A stretch of DNA of 64,000 bases from Teichococcus aestuarii (GTDB lineage Bacteria > Pseudomonadota > Alphaproteobacteria > Acetobacterales > Acetobacteraceae). Shown here piece by piece: positions 55,485 to 64,000 of the stretch. The notes under the pieces are model-generated. The model was not told where the DNA came from and ran no database searches. It saw only the letters and a list, made by a program, of their open reading frames with translations. Positions within the stretch are counted from its first letter, which is position 1, and each line of letters starts with the position of its first letter. The stretch is taken from positions 62,001 through 126,000 of the forward strand of contig NZ_PDOA01000005.1 in assembly GCF_003116135.1 (NCBI RefSeq), read 5' to 3'. The translations under genes and the position numbers were made by a program.

Positions 55485-58403
55485 TCAACGTTCGGCCAGG
55501 AAGGCGGTTGTCTGCCGCACCGTCTCGGCCAGGCCCAGGCGCTGGGGGGTGACGCCTTCCGGCAGGCCGGCCAGCAGGCGGGAGGGGGTGCGGGGGTCGA
55601 GCAGCACGAACACGCCGCGGTCGTCGGCACGGCGGATCAGCCGGCCGAAGGCCTGGCGCAGCCGGTGCCGGGCGATGGCGTCGTCATAGGCGGAGGGTCG
55701 CCCGCCGGAGAGGTGGATGCGCCGCTCCCGGTGCAGGATGGAGGGGCGCGGCCAGGGCACGCGGTCGAACACCAGCAGGCGCAGCGCGCGGCCGGGCACG
55801 TCTACCCCGTCGCGCAGCGCATCGGTGCCGAGCAGGCAGGAATCCTCCTCGGCGCGGAAGATGTCCACCAGCGTGGCGCTGTCCATGGCATCGACATGCT
55901 GGGCGTAGAGCGGCAGCCCGGCCTCGGCGAGCGCGGGGGCGATGCGCGCATGCACCTCCCGCAGCCGGCGGATGGCGGTGAACAGGCCGAGCGCGCCGCC
56001 CCCCGCCGCCAGGAAGAGCTGCTGCATGGCGGCGGCGATCTGGCCGGGGCTTTCCCGCGTGATGTCCTCCACCACGAAGGCACGGGTGTTGGCGGCGTAG
56101 TCGAAGGGGGAGGGCAGCGCCGCGCGGATGGCGGGGCTCGGCAGGTGCTGCACGCCGGTGCGCGCCTCGGCCTCGCGCCAGGCGGCCTCGGGGTCCTGGC
56201 GGGCGGCGTCGCGCAGCGTGGCGGAGGCGATCAGCACGCCATGCGCCGGCGCCGCCACCTGGGTGGCGAAGGGCACGGTGGGGTCCAGCCAGTGGCGGTG
56301 CAGGCCTGAGTCGATGTCGCGCCCCTCGCGCCGGGTGAGCGCCAGCCAGTCCACATAGGTGGGGCGCTGGCCGGGCTCGTTGGGGTCCTCGCGCAGCCGG
56401 CGCAGCATGGCCAGCCAGGCGGTGAGCGGCATCAGCGCGCGGCGGTCGATGCTGCGGCTGGCGGTCTCCAGCCGGATGCGGGCGCCGGTCTCCAGCTCAA
56501 GGTCCGGGTCCTCCAGCAGGTCGGTGATGAGCTTGCCCAGGTGCTTCAGCGGGTCGCGCAGGGATTCCAGCGCCGTCTCCAGCGCGGCGGCGGCCTCGGG
56601 CAGATCGTCATGCAGGGGGTGGAGGTCGCATTCCGCGTCATAGAGCGGGTCGCCCTCGGCGGTGCGGGCCAGGACCTGGGCGCGGACGGCGCGGAGGAAA
56701 TCCTCGGCCGGGGTGCCGTCGCGGAAAGCGGCGCGGCGGGGGATGCCGGGGGCGGCCCCAGGCGCGGGGAGCGAAGGGCCGCGCGGGTCCTCCGGCATCT
56801 CGTCCTCGTCCTCGGCCCGCTCAGCATCGGCCTCGGGCAGCGCCGCCCAGCGGTCCCACCAGCCGGAGGCGGGCAGGGCGCGGGCGGAATGCTCCGTGAG
56901 GTCCAGCGGCGGCACCAGGGCGGGGTGCTCGGCCAGCAGCTCCTCCAGCCGGCGGCGCAGGCCACGGGCGCGGCCCCGGCCGCCCTCGTTGCCCAGCAGC
57001 CAGCGGCGCAGCTCCGCCATCTCGGCCCCCGACAGCTCGGCCGAGAAGGCGCCATCGGCGGCGTCGAACAGGTGGTGGCCCTCGTCGAACACGTAGCGCA
57101 GTGCCGGGCCGTCATCGCCGCCGCCGAGCGCCGCCTGCACCATCACCAGCGCGTGGTTGGCCACGACGAGGTTGGCGGTGGCGGCGCGGCGGATGGAGTG
57201 CTCCACATAGCAGCGCTTCCAGTGCGGGCAGGCGGAATGGATGCACTCGCCGCGCCGGTCCGCCAGCAGGGAGATGGCGCCGGCCGGGAACAGCTCGGCC
57301 AGCCAGCCGGGGAAGTCGCCGCCCAGCAGGTCGCCGTCGCGCGTCGCCAGCGCCCAGCGCGCCACCAGCCCCAGCGCCACCAGCCGCGCCGGCATGGCGC
57401 CGCTCACCGCCTCGTCGTAGTTCAGCAGGCAGAGGTAGTTCTCCCGCCCCTTGCGGATGACGACCTTCTGCCGCCGCTCCTCCGGGTCCGGGTAGAGGCG
57501 GGCCAGCTCCTGGTCGAGCTGGCGCTGCAGGTTGCGGGTGTAGGTGGCGATCCAGACGGGGGCGCCGTTGCGCTCGGCCCAGAGGCTGGCCGGTGCCACG
57601 TAGCCCAGCGTCTTGCCGGTGCCGGTGCCGGCCTCGGCCAGCACCAGGCGCGGCTCGCCCGGCAGGTCGCGGGGCGTGAAGGCGAGGCTGGCGGCGGAGG
57701 CGAAATCGGCCTGGGAGGGGCGCTGCTCGGCGCCCTCGCCCAGGATCTCGGCCAGCTTGGCACGCGCCTCGGCGGGCGAGACGGGGTGGCTGCCGGGGGG
57801 CGGCGGTGGCGCCGCCTCCTCCCAGTCCGGCAGCACGCGCCAGACCTTCAGCGCATCGCGCGAGGGGCGGATGCCGGGCTGGCCCAGCGCCGCCAGCACC
57901 GAGGGGGTCCAGGGCCAGTCGGCCGCCTCGGCAAGGCGCGCGGCGAGCGCCCCGGCATCGCGGTTCAGCGGCGCGTTGCGGGCGCGCGCCAGCCGGCGCA
58001 GCAGCTCCGTGGCGATCTCGGGCAGCAGGGCGGCGGCGGATTCCGCGTCGGTGGGCGGCGGCATCTCCAGCGCCAGCGCCAGGCCGCGCGGCGTGGGCGG
58101 CGCGGGCTGCGCCGGCAGGCAGAAGGCGAACAGCTCCAGCAGGTCCCAGGCGCCGGGCAGGCCGGGCAGGTTCAGCCGGCGCGCCGTGGCGGGGGCGTGG
58201 ACGCAGATGGGCGGCCCCAGCTCGCGCAGCGCCGCCGGCACCTGGGCCGCGCGCAGTAGCGAGAGTTCGCCATCCGGCGTCAGCAGGGCGGCGCGGCCCG
58301 GTGCGGGGGCGACCAGGGCGGGGGCGTCGGGCAGCAGCAGGCGCGGGGGCAGGGCGCCGCCCCTGCCCGTGGGCGCCGGGGAAAGGTCCGGGGGGAGAGA
58401 CAC
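55485..58403 (-). CDS. DinG/XPD-type ATP-dependent DNA helicase
   Basis: 972 residues. Walker [11 protein letters not shown] (257-265), DEAH-like box FDEGHH, SATL motif and the final helicase motif [12 protein letters not shown]. Cysteines in YLCLLNY and [13 protein letters not shown] fit the Fe-S cluster domain of DinG/XPD helicases, which unwind damaged or structured DNA 5' to 3'. The first ~240 residues precede the motor; the block [11 protein letters not shown]...[12 protein letters not shown] resembles a degenerate DnaQ-like exonuclease fold. A long acidic/proline insertion lies near residues 520-560. Confidence 0.9.
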   Translation of the reverse strand: MSLPPDLSPAPTGRGGALPPRLLLPDAPALVAPAPGRAALLTPDGELSLLRAAQVPAALRELGPPICVHAPATARRLNLPGLPGAWDLLELFAFCLPAQPAPPTPRGLALALEMPPPTDAESAAALLPEIATELLRRLARARNAPLNRDAGALAARLAEAADWPWTPSVLAALGQPGIRPSRDALKVWRVLPDWEEAAPPPPPGSHPVSPAEARAKLAEILGEGAEQRPSQADFASAASLAFTPRDLPGEPRLVLAEAGTGTGKTLGYVAPASLWAERNGAPVWIATYTRNLQRQLDQELARLYPDPEERRQKVVIRKGRENYLCLLNYDEAVSGAMPARLVALGLVARWALATRDGDLLGGDFPGWLAELFPAGAISLLADRRGECIHSACPHWKRCYVEHSIRRAATANLVVANHALVMVQAALGGGDDGPALRYVFDEGHHLFDAADGAFSAELSGAEMAELRRWLLGNEGGRGRARGLRRRLEELLAEHPALVPPLDLTEHSARALPASGWWDRWAALPEADAERAEDEDEMPEDPRGPSLPAPGAAPGIPRRAAFRDGTPAEDFLRAVRAQVLARTAEGDPLYDAECDLHPLHDDLPEAAAALETALESLRDPLKHLGKLITDLLEDPDLELETGARIRLETASRSIDRRALMPLTAWLAMLRRLREDPNEPGQRPTYVDWLALTRREGRDIDSGLHRHWLDPTVPFATQVAAPAHGVLIASATLRDAARQDPEAAWREAEARTGVQHLPSPAIRAALPSPFDYAANTRAFVVEDITRESPGQIAAAMQQLFLAAGGGALGLFTAIRRLREVHARIAPALAEAGLPLYAQHVDAMDSATLVDIFRAEEDSCLLGTDALRDGVDVPGRALRLLVFDRVPWPRPSILHRERRIHLSGGRPSAYDDAIARHRLRQAFGRLIRRADDRGVFVLLDPRTPSRLLAGLPEGVTPQRLGLAETVRQTTAFLAER

Positions 58404-58510
58404 GCGCGGAACCTAGGGGCAAAAGGCGAACGAGGCCAGGATGCAGCGCGGTTTTTCCCAAAGGTGATGGCCGCGCAAGGATGCGGGGGCTGCCTTGCCC
58501 AAGCGGCGCG

Positions 58511-58539
58511 TTGACCGGGCGCTGCCGCGCTGGCATGGG
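58511..58539 (+). promoter_or_regulatory. candidate lysK promoter
   Basis: TTGACC (58511-58516), a 17-nt spacer and CATGGG (58534-58539), only 7 nt before the lysK ATG. If real, the mRNA would be leaderless. No Shine-Dalgarno precedes the ATG. The -10 is poor. Confidence 0.3.
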
Positions 58540-58546
58540 GCGCTGC

Positions 58547-60202
58547 ATGACCGCCGATTCATCGCTCCGCACCGTCAAGGCCTGGCCCTTCGAGGAAGCC
58601 GCCAAGGTCGCCGATCGCATTGCCGCGGCCGGCAAAGCGACGGCGCTGTTCGAGACCGGCTACGGCCCCTCGGGCCTGCCGCATATCGGCACCTTCGGCG
58701 AGGTGGCGCGCACCACCTGGGTGCGCCAGGCCTTCGAGCGGATGACCGGCCTCAAGGGCCGCCTGCTGGCCTTCTCGGACGACATGGACGGGCTGCGCAA
58801 GGTGCCGGACAACGTGCCGAACGGGGACCTGCTGCGGCAGCATCTCGGCAAGTCGCTCACCGCCATCCCCGACCCCTTCGGCACGCATGAGAGCTTCGGG
58901 CACCACAACAACGCCCGGCTGCGCGCCTTCCTCGACGCCTTCGGCTTCGAGTACGAGTTCGCCTCGGCCACCGACTACTACCGCTCCGGCCGGTTCGATG
59001 CGGCGCTTCTGCGGATGCTGGAATGCCACGAGGAGGTGCGGCAGGTGATCCTGCCCACCCTCGGCCCGGACCGCCGCGCCACCTACTCGCCCTTCCTGCC
59101 CGTCCATCCCCGCACCGGCGTGGTGATGCAGGTGCCGGTGGAGGAGGCGCGTCCGCAGGACGGCACCATCGTCTGGCGCGACCCGGAGAGCGGCGAGCGC
59201 TTCGAGACCCCCGTCACCGGCGGCCACGTCAAGGCGCAGTGGAAGGCGGACTGGGCGATGCGCTGGTATGCGCTGGGCGTCGACTACGAGATGTCCGGCA
59301 AGGACCTGATCGACAGCGTGAAGCTCTCCTCCGCCATCTGCCGGGTGCTGGGGGCGGAGCCGCCGGTCAGCATGACCTATGAGCTGTTCCTCGACGCCCA
59401 GGGGCAGAAGATCAGCAAGTCCAAGGGCAACGGCCTCACCATCGAGGAATGGCTGCGCTACGCCCCGCCCGAGAGCCTGGCCTACTTCATGTACGGGCAG
59501 CCTGGCCGGGCCAAGCGCCTGCATTTCGACGTCATTCCGCGCGCGACGGACGAGTACCTGCAGCAGCGCGAGCGCCTGCGCGCCAGCCCCGACCCGGCCA
59601 ACCCCGACTGGCACATCCACGGCGGCGAGGTGCCGAACAGCCCGGAGCCGCCGCTGACCTTCGGCATGCTGCTGAACCTCGCCACCGTGGCGGCGGCGGA
59701 CACGCCGGAGCGGCTGTGGAAGTTCGTCCGCAACTACGCCCCCGGTGCCACGCCCGAGACGCAGCCGCTGCTCGGGCAGCTCGTCGAATACGCCGTGGCC
59801 TATGCGCGGGACTTCGTGCTGCCCGGCCTCACGCCCCGCGCGCCGACGGCCGAGGAGCGCCCCTGCTTCCAGGCCCTGGTCGACCTGCTGCGCGCGCACC
59901 AGGCCGAGATCGAGGCGCTGCCCCCCGGCCTGCCGCAGGCCGAGCGCATCCAGGTGGATGTCTATGACGCCGGGCGGCGCGAGCCCTTCATCCAGGTGAT
60001 GAAGGACGGCTCCCCCGGCGTGGCGCGCGGCTGGTTCAACGCGCTCTACCAGGTGCTGGTCGGCGCCGATCAGGGGCCGCGCTTCGGCAGCCTCGCCGCC
60101 GCCTATGGCGTGCCGGAGACGATCCGGCTGGTGGAGGAGGCGCTGGCGCGGCCATCCGATGCCGCAGGGGCGGCACCGGAAGCGGAGGCGGCGTCGGCGT
60201 GA
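58547..60202 (+). CDS. lysK: class I lysyl-tRNA synthetase
   Basis: 551 residues with class I signatures PHIGT (45-49, HIGH-like) in [16 protein letters not shown] and KISKSKG (288-294, KMSKS-like). The class I LysRS is unrelated to the common class II enzyme and is typical of archaea and many alphaproteobacteria. It charges tRNA-Lys. In-frame ATG 58535 is an alternative start. The stop overlaps the GTG of the MprF-like gene (GTGA). Confidence 0.97.
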   Translation: MTADSSLRTVKAWPFEEAAKVADRIAAAGKATALFETGYGPSGLPHIGTFGEVARTTWVRQAFERMTGLKGRLLAFSDDMDGLRKVPDNVPNGDLLRQHLGKSLTAIPDPFGTHESFGHHNNARLRAFLDAFGFEYEFASATDYYRSGRFDAALLRMLECHEEVRQVILPTLGPDRRATYSPFLPVHPRTGVVMQVPVEEARPQDGTIVWRDPESGERFETPVTGGHVKAQWKADWAMRWYALGVDYEMSGKDLIDSVKLSSAICRVLGAEPPVSMTYELFLDAQGQKISKSKGNGLTIEEWLRYAPPESLAYFMYGQPGRAKRLHFDVIPRATDEYLQQRERLRASPDPANPDWHIHGGEVPNSPEPPLTFGMLLNLATVAAADTPERLWKFVRNYAPGATPETQPLLGQLVEYAVAYARDFVLPGLTPRAPTAEERPCFQALVDLLRAHQAEIEALPPGLPQAERIQVDVYDAGRREPFIQVMKDGSPGVARGWFNALYQVLVGADQGPRFGSLAAAYGVPETIRLVEEALARPSDAAGAAPEAEAASA

Positions 60203-62127
60203 CCCGCAAGGGCCGCGTGCTCGGCCTGCTGCGGCGGCACGGGCCGACGGTGTTCGGCCTGCTGCTGCTGGTGGGTGCCCTCTATGTGGTGCAGCGCGAG
60301 CTGCGGGACCTCTCGATGGCGGAGATCCGCGCCGCCATCGCCGCCGTGCCCACGCCTACCCTGTGGGTCGCCGCGGGCTGGACCGTGCTGGCCTATGCGG
60401 TGCTCACCATCTACGACCGGCTCGGCTCGGTCTATGCCGGCAAGCCGGTCAGCTATTCCCGCACCTCGCTCGCCTCCTTCTGCGCCTACACGCTGGCGCA
60501 CAATCTGGGCTTCGCCGCCGTCTCCGGCGCCGCGGTGCGCTACCGCTTCTACGCCGCCTGGGGGCTGACGCCGGGCGAGATCGCCAAGGTCATCGCCTTC
60601 ACCAGCCTCACCTTCGGGCTGGGCGGCATGGCGCTGGGCGGCATGGTGCTGATCTGGGAGCCCGAGGTGGTGCCCTGGATCGCCGAGAACCTGCCCCACT
60701 GGGCCATGCAGGCGGTGGGCGTCGCGCTGCTCGGCGTGGTGCTCTCCTACATCCTGCTGTCGCGCTTCCTGCCGCACTTCACCGTCTTCGGCCACCGCAT
60801 CGACCTGCCGGGCTTCCGCATGGCCTGCGCGCAGACCCTGCTGGCCGGTGTCGATGTGGCCGTGACGGCGATGATCTTCTATTCGCTGCTGCCGCCGGCC
60901 GAGGGGCTGAGCTTCGCCCGCTTCCTCGGCATCTACCTCGCCGCCTACACGGCGGGGCTGGCGGCCAACGTGCCGGGCGGTCTCGGCGTGTTCGACACGG
61001 CGGTGCTGGTGGGGCTGCAGCCCTATGTGCCGGCGCCGCAGGTGATCGGCGCGCTGCTGCTGTTCCGCTTCTTCTACTACATCATCCCGCTCTTCCTGGC
61101 CGGCGCCCTGTTCGCCGCCTTCGAGATCAACCAGCGCCGGCACCTGCTGGGCCGGGTCGGCGTCGAGAGCCGGGTGACGGACGCGCTGGAGGGGCCGGCC
61201 CTGGCCGGGCTCTCCGGGCTGGCCGGGGTGGCGCTGCTGTTCATCGGGGCGCTGCCGGCACGGGGCTCGCGCCTCGCGGTCTGGGCGGGGGAGTGGGCGG
61301 CGCTGGCCAGCCACTTCGCCGCCTCGGTGATCGGCTCGCTGCTGCTGGTGGTGGCCTATGGCATGTTGCGGCGGCTGCGCATCGCCTGGGTCTCGGGCAT
61401 CGTGCTGCTGATGGCGGGCACGGTGGTGGCGCTGCTGCGTGGCGAGCCCTGGTTCATCTCGGGCGGCTTCCTGGCCCTGGCCGGGCTGCTGGCCTGCATC
61501 CGCACCGCCTTCTACCGCGATGCCCGGCTGACCGGCGAGCCGCTGGCCGGCAGCACGCTGGTGCCGCTGGCCGCCAGCGCGGTGGCGGCGCTGACCCTGG
61601 CGCGAATCGGCTGGCAGGGGCCGGTGGCGGACGAGCCCTGGTGGGCCGTGCCCTTCTCGGAGGAGACGCCGCACACGCTGCGCTTCGCGGTGGGGCTATG
61701 CGGGGTGCTGCTGCTGGTGGCGGTGGTGCGGCTGCTGCGCCCGGCGCGCATCCGCGCCGTGCCCTACGACCTCGGCGCCCGCGCGCGGCTAGCCATGCTG
61801 GGCGCGCGAGTGCCGGCGCAGGCCGACGGCGTCATCTTCGCCGAGGGCGGCCGTGGCGCCGGCTTCGCCTTCCGCCGCCAGGGCGATGTGTGGGTGGGGC
61901 TGGGCGATCCGGCCGGCGACGAGTCGGCCTGCATCGCCGCGCTGTGGCGCTTCCGCGACCTGTGCGAGCGCAACGGCGTGGCGCATGCCTTCTGGCAGGT
62001 CGGTCCCGCCATGCTGCGCGCCTACGAGGATACCGGCCTTGCCGCCGTGCCCCTGGAGGATGGCCGTTACCTGGTCTGCCCGCCCGAGCGCGACCCGCAG
62101 GGCCTGCTGGAGCAGCTCGCCCGCTGA
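60199..62127 (+). CDS. MprF-like flippase with truncated aminoacyl-transferase domain
   Basis: 642 residues. About 13-14 hydrophobic helices span residues 10-520. The first ~320 form the flippase-like domain ([19 protein letters not shown] is the conserved signature). The cytoplasmic C-terminus (~540-642) matches only the beginning of the lysyl-phosphatidylglycerol synthase domain: [39 protein letters not shown]. Full MprF proteins have ~840 residues with a ~300-residue synthase domain; here it stops near where the LGEEA segment is expected. The GTG start overlaps the lysK stop, so both proteins are made together. Lipid specificity is unknown. Confidence 0.85.
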   Translation: MTRKGRVLGLLRRHGPTVFGLLLLVGALYVVQRELRDLSMAEIRAAIAAVPTPTLWVAAGWTVLAYAVLTIYDRLGSVYAGKPVSYSRTSLASFCAYTLAHNLGFAAVSGAAVRYRFYAAWGLTPGEIAKVIAFTSLTFGLGGMALGGMVLIWEPEVVPWIAENLPHWAMQAVGVALLGVVLSYILLSRFLPHFTVFGHRIDLPGFRMACAQTLLAGVDVAVTAMIFYSLLPPAEGLSFARFLGIYLAAYTAGLAANVPGGLGVFDTAVLVGLQPYVPAPQVIGALLLFRFFYYIIPLFLAGALFAAFEINQRRHLLGRVGVESRVTDALEGPALAGLSGLAGVALLFIGALPARGSRLAVWAGEWAALASHFAASVIGSLLLVVAYGMLRRLRIAWVSGIVLLMAGTVVALLRGEPWFISGGFLALAGLLACIRTAFYRDARLTGEPLAGSTLVPLAASAVAALTLARIGWQGPVADEPWWAVPFSEETPHTLRFAVGLCGVLLLVAVVRLLRPARIRAVPYDLGARARLAMLGARVPAQADGVIFAEGGRGAGFAFRRQGDVWVGLGDPAGDESACIAALWRFRDLCERNGVAHAFWQVGPAMLRAYEDTGLAAVPLEDGRYLVCPPERDPQGLLEQLAR

Positions 62128-62161
62128 CCGGCGGCGCGGCGGACGAGGCCCTCCGCCGCCC

Positions 62162-62812
62162 TTACTGGCTGGCCCACAGGATGCGGTGCATCCACAGGAC
62201 CTCCGAGAGATCGAAGCTGTAGTGCGGATGGGCCGGGTTGAGGCTGGCCAGCTCGATCCGCCGGGCGGATTGCCGCACCAGCTCCTTGGCCATCACCTCG
62301 CCCTTCACCGTGCGCACCACCACTCGGTCCCCCCGCCGCACCGGCGAGTTGGGGGAGACGATGATGATGTCCCCGTCGCGGAACACCGGCTCCATGCTGT
62401 CGCCGGAGATTTCCAGCGCATAGGCGTTGGGATCGGCCAGTTCGGGCGAGCTGATCTCGTCCCAGCCGGCGCCGACGGGGTAGCCGCCATCGCCGAAATA
62501 GCCGTCGCTGCCCGCCTGGGCCATGCCGATCAGCGGGATTCGCCGGCCGGCCATGCTGCGCGCGCCGGCGCTGTGGAGCGCCGGCGCGCCGGTCACGAGG
62601 GAGGCGAAGCTGTCCATCTCCGTGCCGGTGGCGGAGAGGATCTTGGCGATGCTCTCGGTGGAGGGCCAGCGGGCGCGCCCGTCCGCGCCGACGCGCTTCG
62701 ACGGGTTGAAGGCGGTAGGGTCAAGCCCGGCCTTGCGAGCAAGGCCGGAGGGGGACAGGCCGTGCTCGGCTGCCAGGGCATCGACCGCCCGCCAGATATC
62801 GTCATGACGCAT
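62162..62812 (-). CDS. XRE-type repressor with S24 (LexA-like) peptidase domain
   Basis: 216 residues. N-terminal helix-turn-helix region (SPSGLARKAGLDPTAFN, ~20-36) and an S24 self-cleavage domain: Ser139 in EISGDSMEP, Lys176 in VMAKELV, and a possible Ala100-Gly101 cleavage site in GMAQAGSD. This architecture is shared by LexA, phage repressors and a widely conserved chromosomal regulator of alphaproteobacteria, which this sequence resembles. It is divergent from 62939-63370 across an operator region, with no Shine-Dalgarno but a good promoter ending 7 nt before the ATG. Confidence 0.9.
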   Translation of the reverse strand: MRHDDIWRAVDALAAEHGLSPSGLARKAGLDPTAFNPSKRVGADGRARWPSTESIAKILSATGTEMDSFASLVTGAPALHSAGARSMAGRRIPLIGMAQAGSDGYFGDGGYPVGAGWDEISSPELADPNAYALEISGDSMEPVFRDGDIIIVSPNSPVRRGDRVVVRTVKGEVMAKELVRQSARRIELASLNPAHPHYSFDLSEVLWMHRILWASQ

Positions 62813-62818
62813 GGGCCA

Positions 62819-62847
62819 ATTATCCTAGGCGGGCAATCCCGAATCAA
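62819..62847 (-). promoter_or_regulatory. repressor gene promoter, probably leaderless
   Basis: On the complement: TTGATT (62847-62842), 17-nt spacer and GATAAT (62824-62819). The predicted start is at or next to the A of the ATG (62812). Confidence 0.6.
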
Positions 62848-62885
62848 TAGGAACATGATCACATTTAGGTGTTGACGCCTAGGAT
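62822..62885. promoter_or_regulatory. mirror-symmetric operator pair between the S24 repressor and its neighbour
   Basis: ATCCTAGGCG (62822-62831) and its exact inverse CGCCTAGGAT (62876-62885) are 44 nt apart. The left copy overlaps the repressor -10, the right copy the -35 of the rightward promoter. A second weaker inverted pair is TTAGGT (62865-62870) and ACCTAA (62915-62920). The region is AT-rich compared with its surroundings. Confidence 0.55.
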
Positions 62886-62900
62886 GGCCGCTCGCAATGA
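62872..62900 (+). promoter_or_regulatory. rightward promoter of the accessory genes
   Basis: TTGACG (62872-62877), 17-nt spacer and CAATGA (62895-62900), giving a ~32-nt leader with GAGG before ATG 62939. It overlaps the right operator copy. Confidence 0.5.
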
Positions 62901-62938
62901 TGAACAGGTCATCAACCTAATGGCGAGGCAACGCCCCC

Positions 62939-63370
62939 ATGACGGCCGCTCTCCGCTCCAATGCCACCCCGGTTCTGGCTTCCCTGGCAAAGGCCGAGCC
63001 ATTCCGCAGCGCTGACGAAGCCTGGTTCTGGACGATGGCCGCGCTGACGGCGCGCCGCGACGGGGCGCGGGTGGTGGCCGGCGCCGGCCGCGCCATGCGC
63101 CCCTGCGAGCCGGACGACGTGGTGAAGTGCCTGGACCGTCTCTACCGCCAGCGCCGCATCGACCTCGTCCATGCCCGCATCATGCGCCTCTGGGGCGAGC
63201 GTGGCGTGGCCCCGGACCCGCGGCACCTTGCCGAGAAGAATGACTGGCGGATCTGGTCGGAAGCCATGCAGCGCCTGGAATGGCCGTTGCGGATCAAGGG
63301 TATCGTCGCCGGAGCCAGCCTCGGTGAGCCGGGCGAGGTGGTGGCCCTGCCGCGCCGGGGTGCGGCATGA
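62939..63370 (+). CDS. hypothetical protein (phage/accessory-associated?)
   Basis: 143 residues, mostly helical, basic. A distinctive central stretch is CEPDDVVKCLDRLYRQRRIDLVHARIMRLWGERG, followed by WSEAMQRLEWPLRIKGIV. I recognise no catalytic motif and do not assign a function. It is divergent from the S24 repressor and overlaps the next gene by 4 nt (ATGA), so it is probably under the repressor's control. Similar short genes are often seen near prophages in this bacterial group, but that is recollection, not proof. Confidence 0.75.
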   Translation: MTAALRSNATPVLASLAKAEPFRSADEAWFWTMAALTARRDGARVVAGAGRAMRPCEPDDVVKCLDRLYRQRRIDLVHARIMRLWGERGVAPDPRHLAEKNDWRIWSEAMQRLEWPLRIKGIVAGASLGEPGEVVALPRRGAA

Positions 63371-63843
63371 GCGCCGCCGGAAAGGGCGCGCCGCGGCGGC
63401 TCTCGCCACGGCATGCGCTGGCCGGGGAGGAGCAGCAGGTCTGGATCGGCTTCGGCGGGCAGGCGGATCAGGGCTGGTTGCGGCTGCTCCGGCCCGGCTT
63501 CCGCCATTGCTTTGCCGTCCTCCGCGACAAGGCGGGGTGGACGCTGGTGGAACCGCTCTCCGGCCGGCTGCTGGTGACGCGGGCCGAGTTGGCGGCCGGT
63601 TTCGATCTTCCGGGCTTCTATCGCCGCGCGGGCCTTTCGGTTGTGGGGCCATTCCGCCCGGGGCCGCCCGTGTCCCGCAATTGGCGGCCCGAGATAAGTT
63701 TTTATTCCTGCGTGCAGGTGTGCCGCGCCCTGCTGGGCGAGGGGGCGCCACGGGCGTTTACGCCCCATGGGTTGTATCGAGCGCTGGTAAATGAATCCTT
63801 GAATAGGAAAATAATCATTGACGCGACCCTGCAGCCTGGCTAA
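63367..63843 (+). CDS. hypothetical protein, possible permuted papain-like (NlpC/P60-related) fold
   Basis: 158 residues. A His-containing strand RHCFAVLRDKAGWTLVEP (His47) comes before a Cys-containing helix SFYSCVQVCRALLG (Cys115), then FTPHGLYRAL. His before Cys is the order in circularly permuted papain-like peptidases and LRAT-like proteins; phage genomes carry similar proteins. The last ~20 codons (ending IIIDATLQPG) are A/T-rich, unlike typical genes here, and contain the next promoter. Translationally coupled to the preceding gene. Confidence 0.65.
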   Translation: MSAAGKGAPRRLSPRHALAGEEQQVWIGFGGQADQGWLRLLRPGFRHCFAVLRDKAGWTLVEPLSGRLLVTRAELAAGFDLPGFYRRAGLSVVGPFRPGPPVSRNWRPEISFYSCVQVCRALLGEGAPRAFTPHGLYRALVNESLNRKIIIDATLQPG

Positions 63844-63846
63844 AGA
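63818..63846 (+). promoter_or_regulatory. promoter at the 3' end of the preceding gene
   Basis: TTGACG (63818-63823), 17-nt spacer and TAAAGA (63841-63846). The predicted start is near 63853, just upstream of a strong terminator. Confidence 0.5.
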
Positions 63847-63903
63847 TTTCCTCGTCAACGGGCGAGCTGCGCCCTGAGGCATCCTCCCGATCCCCGCACA
63901 CTG

Positions 63904-63947
63904 CGCGAGCCCGTCCGGACCCCCTCCGGACGGGCTCGCGGCTTTTT
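63904..63947 (+). terminator. strong intrinsic terminator
   Basis: A perfect 16-bp stem, CGCGAGCCCGTCCGGA / TCCGGACGGGCTCGCG, with a CCCCC loop, followed by GCTTTTT. It ends the preceding gene and could also end a ~95-nt RNA from the promoter at 63818. Confidence 0.93.
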
Positions 63948-63981
63948 GGGGGTCCTTCCGCCGCATCCCGAAGGAGCCAGC

Positions 63982-64000
63982 ATGCGCATGGGTGGCCTGT
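63982..64000 (+). CDS. start of a further gene (truncated by window end)
   Basis: AAGGAG (63971-63976) and ATG at 63982 give MRMGGL at the window edge. Only six residues are visible; such starts occur in small phage structural proteins, but no identification is possible. Confidence 0.45.

Noticed and set aside
62128..62161. Prophage integration as the cause of mprF-like truncation
   Set aside because: The 34-bp junction shows no attachment repeat or leftover coding sequence, and the S24 gene may itself be core; kept only as a possibility.

Overview
The window is a 64-kb, very GC-rich (about 70%) chromosomal segment of an alphaproteobacterium. It is most likely an acetic-acid-bacteria relative (Acetobacteraceae, Roseomonas-like). 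The support is GC-saturated third codon positions, GTG/TTG starts with ATGA/GTGA overlaps, a class I lysyl-tRNA synthetase, an Usg-family protein, and alphaproteobacterial gene orders: glyQ-glyS-ppdK; yfgM-bamB-der; fabD-fabG-acpP-fabF-mltG; rpsF-rpsR-DUF2232-rplI; dnaB-alr-mlaE-mlaF-radA-cvpA-purF; yicC-gmk. The genus is an inference.

Layout. 0-6.6 kb is accessory or housekeeping: the 3' end of a DUF2252 gene, an M29 aminopeptidase, a lyase-superfamily protein with a signal peptide bracketed by two copies of a 113-114 nt hairpin repeat, a small redox/HxlR regulon, a HAD phosphatase and an NTF2-like protein. 6.7-12.6 kb holds glyQS and ppdK. 12.6-18.9 kb holds ygfZ and a surface-polysaccharide group (two glycosyltransferases, an O-antigen ligase, an AsnB amidotransferase). 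19-26 kb holds tenA, dihydroorotase, yfgM-bamB-der and a CorC/CNNM protein. 26-40.5 kb is almost entirely on the minus strand: asd, then two co-directional groups (rpsF to rplI, and dnaB to purF plus an SDR) separated by a terminator and cfa. 40.8-46.3 kb is the fatty-acid synthesis operon with mltG and a DMT exporter. 46.3-50 kb holds an SDR, yicC-gmk, an AEC transporter and usg. 50-52.7 kb is groESL behind two CIRCE operators, then a cold-shock gene. 52.8-58.4 kb holds a prolyl oligopeptidase, a TerB-like protein and a DinG-type helicase. 58.5-62.1 kb is class I lysK overlapping an MprF-like membrane protein. 62.2 kb to the end is an S24/LexA-like repressor divergent from genes with phage-like character; the right edge probably enters an accessory or prophage module.

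How the parts work together. Most genes serve core functions: translation (glyQS, lysK, rpsF/R, rplI), envelope lipid and outer-membrane assembly (bamB, mlaEF, cfa, fab genes, mltG, alr), proteostasis (groESL), and purine and pyrimidine synthesis (purF, dihydroorotase). The unusual material is mostly non-coding or at gene boundaries. It includes a five-member family of near-identical terminator hairpins placed at gene 3' ends, the paired three-hairpin repeat around the exported lyase, duplicated CIRCE sites around the groESL promoter, and a mirror-symmetric operator between the S24 repressor and its divergent neighbour. The lysK / truncated-MprF pair recalls the lysyl-phosphatidylglycerol system but lacks most of the transferase domain. 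I found no tRNA, rRNA, CRISPR array or insertion sequence.
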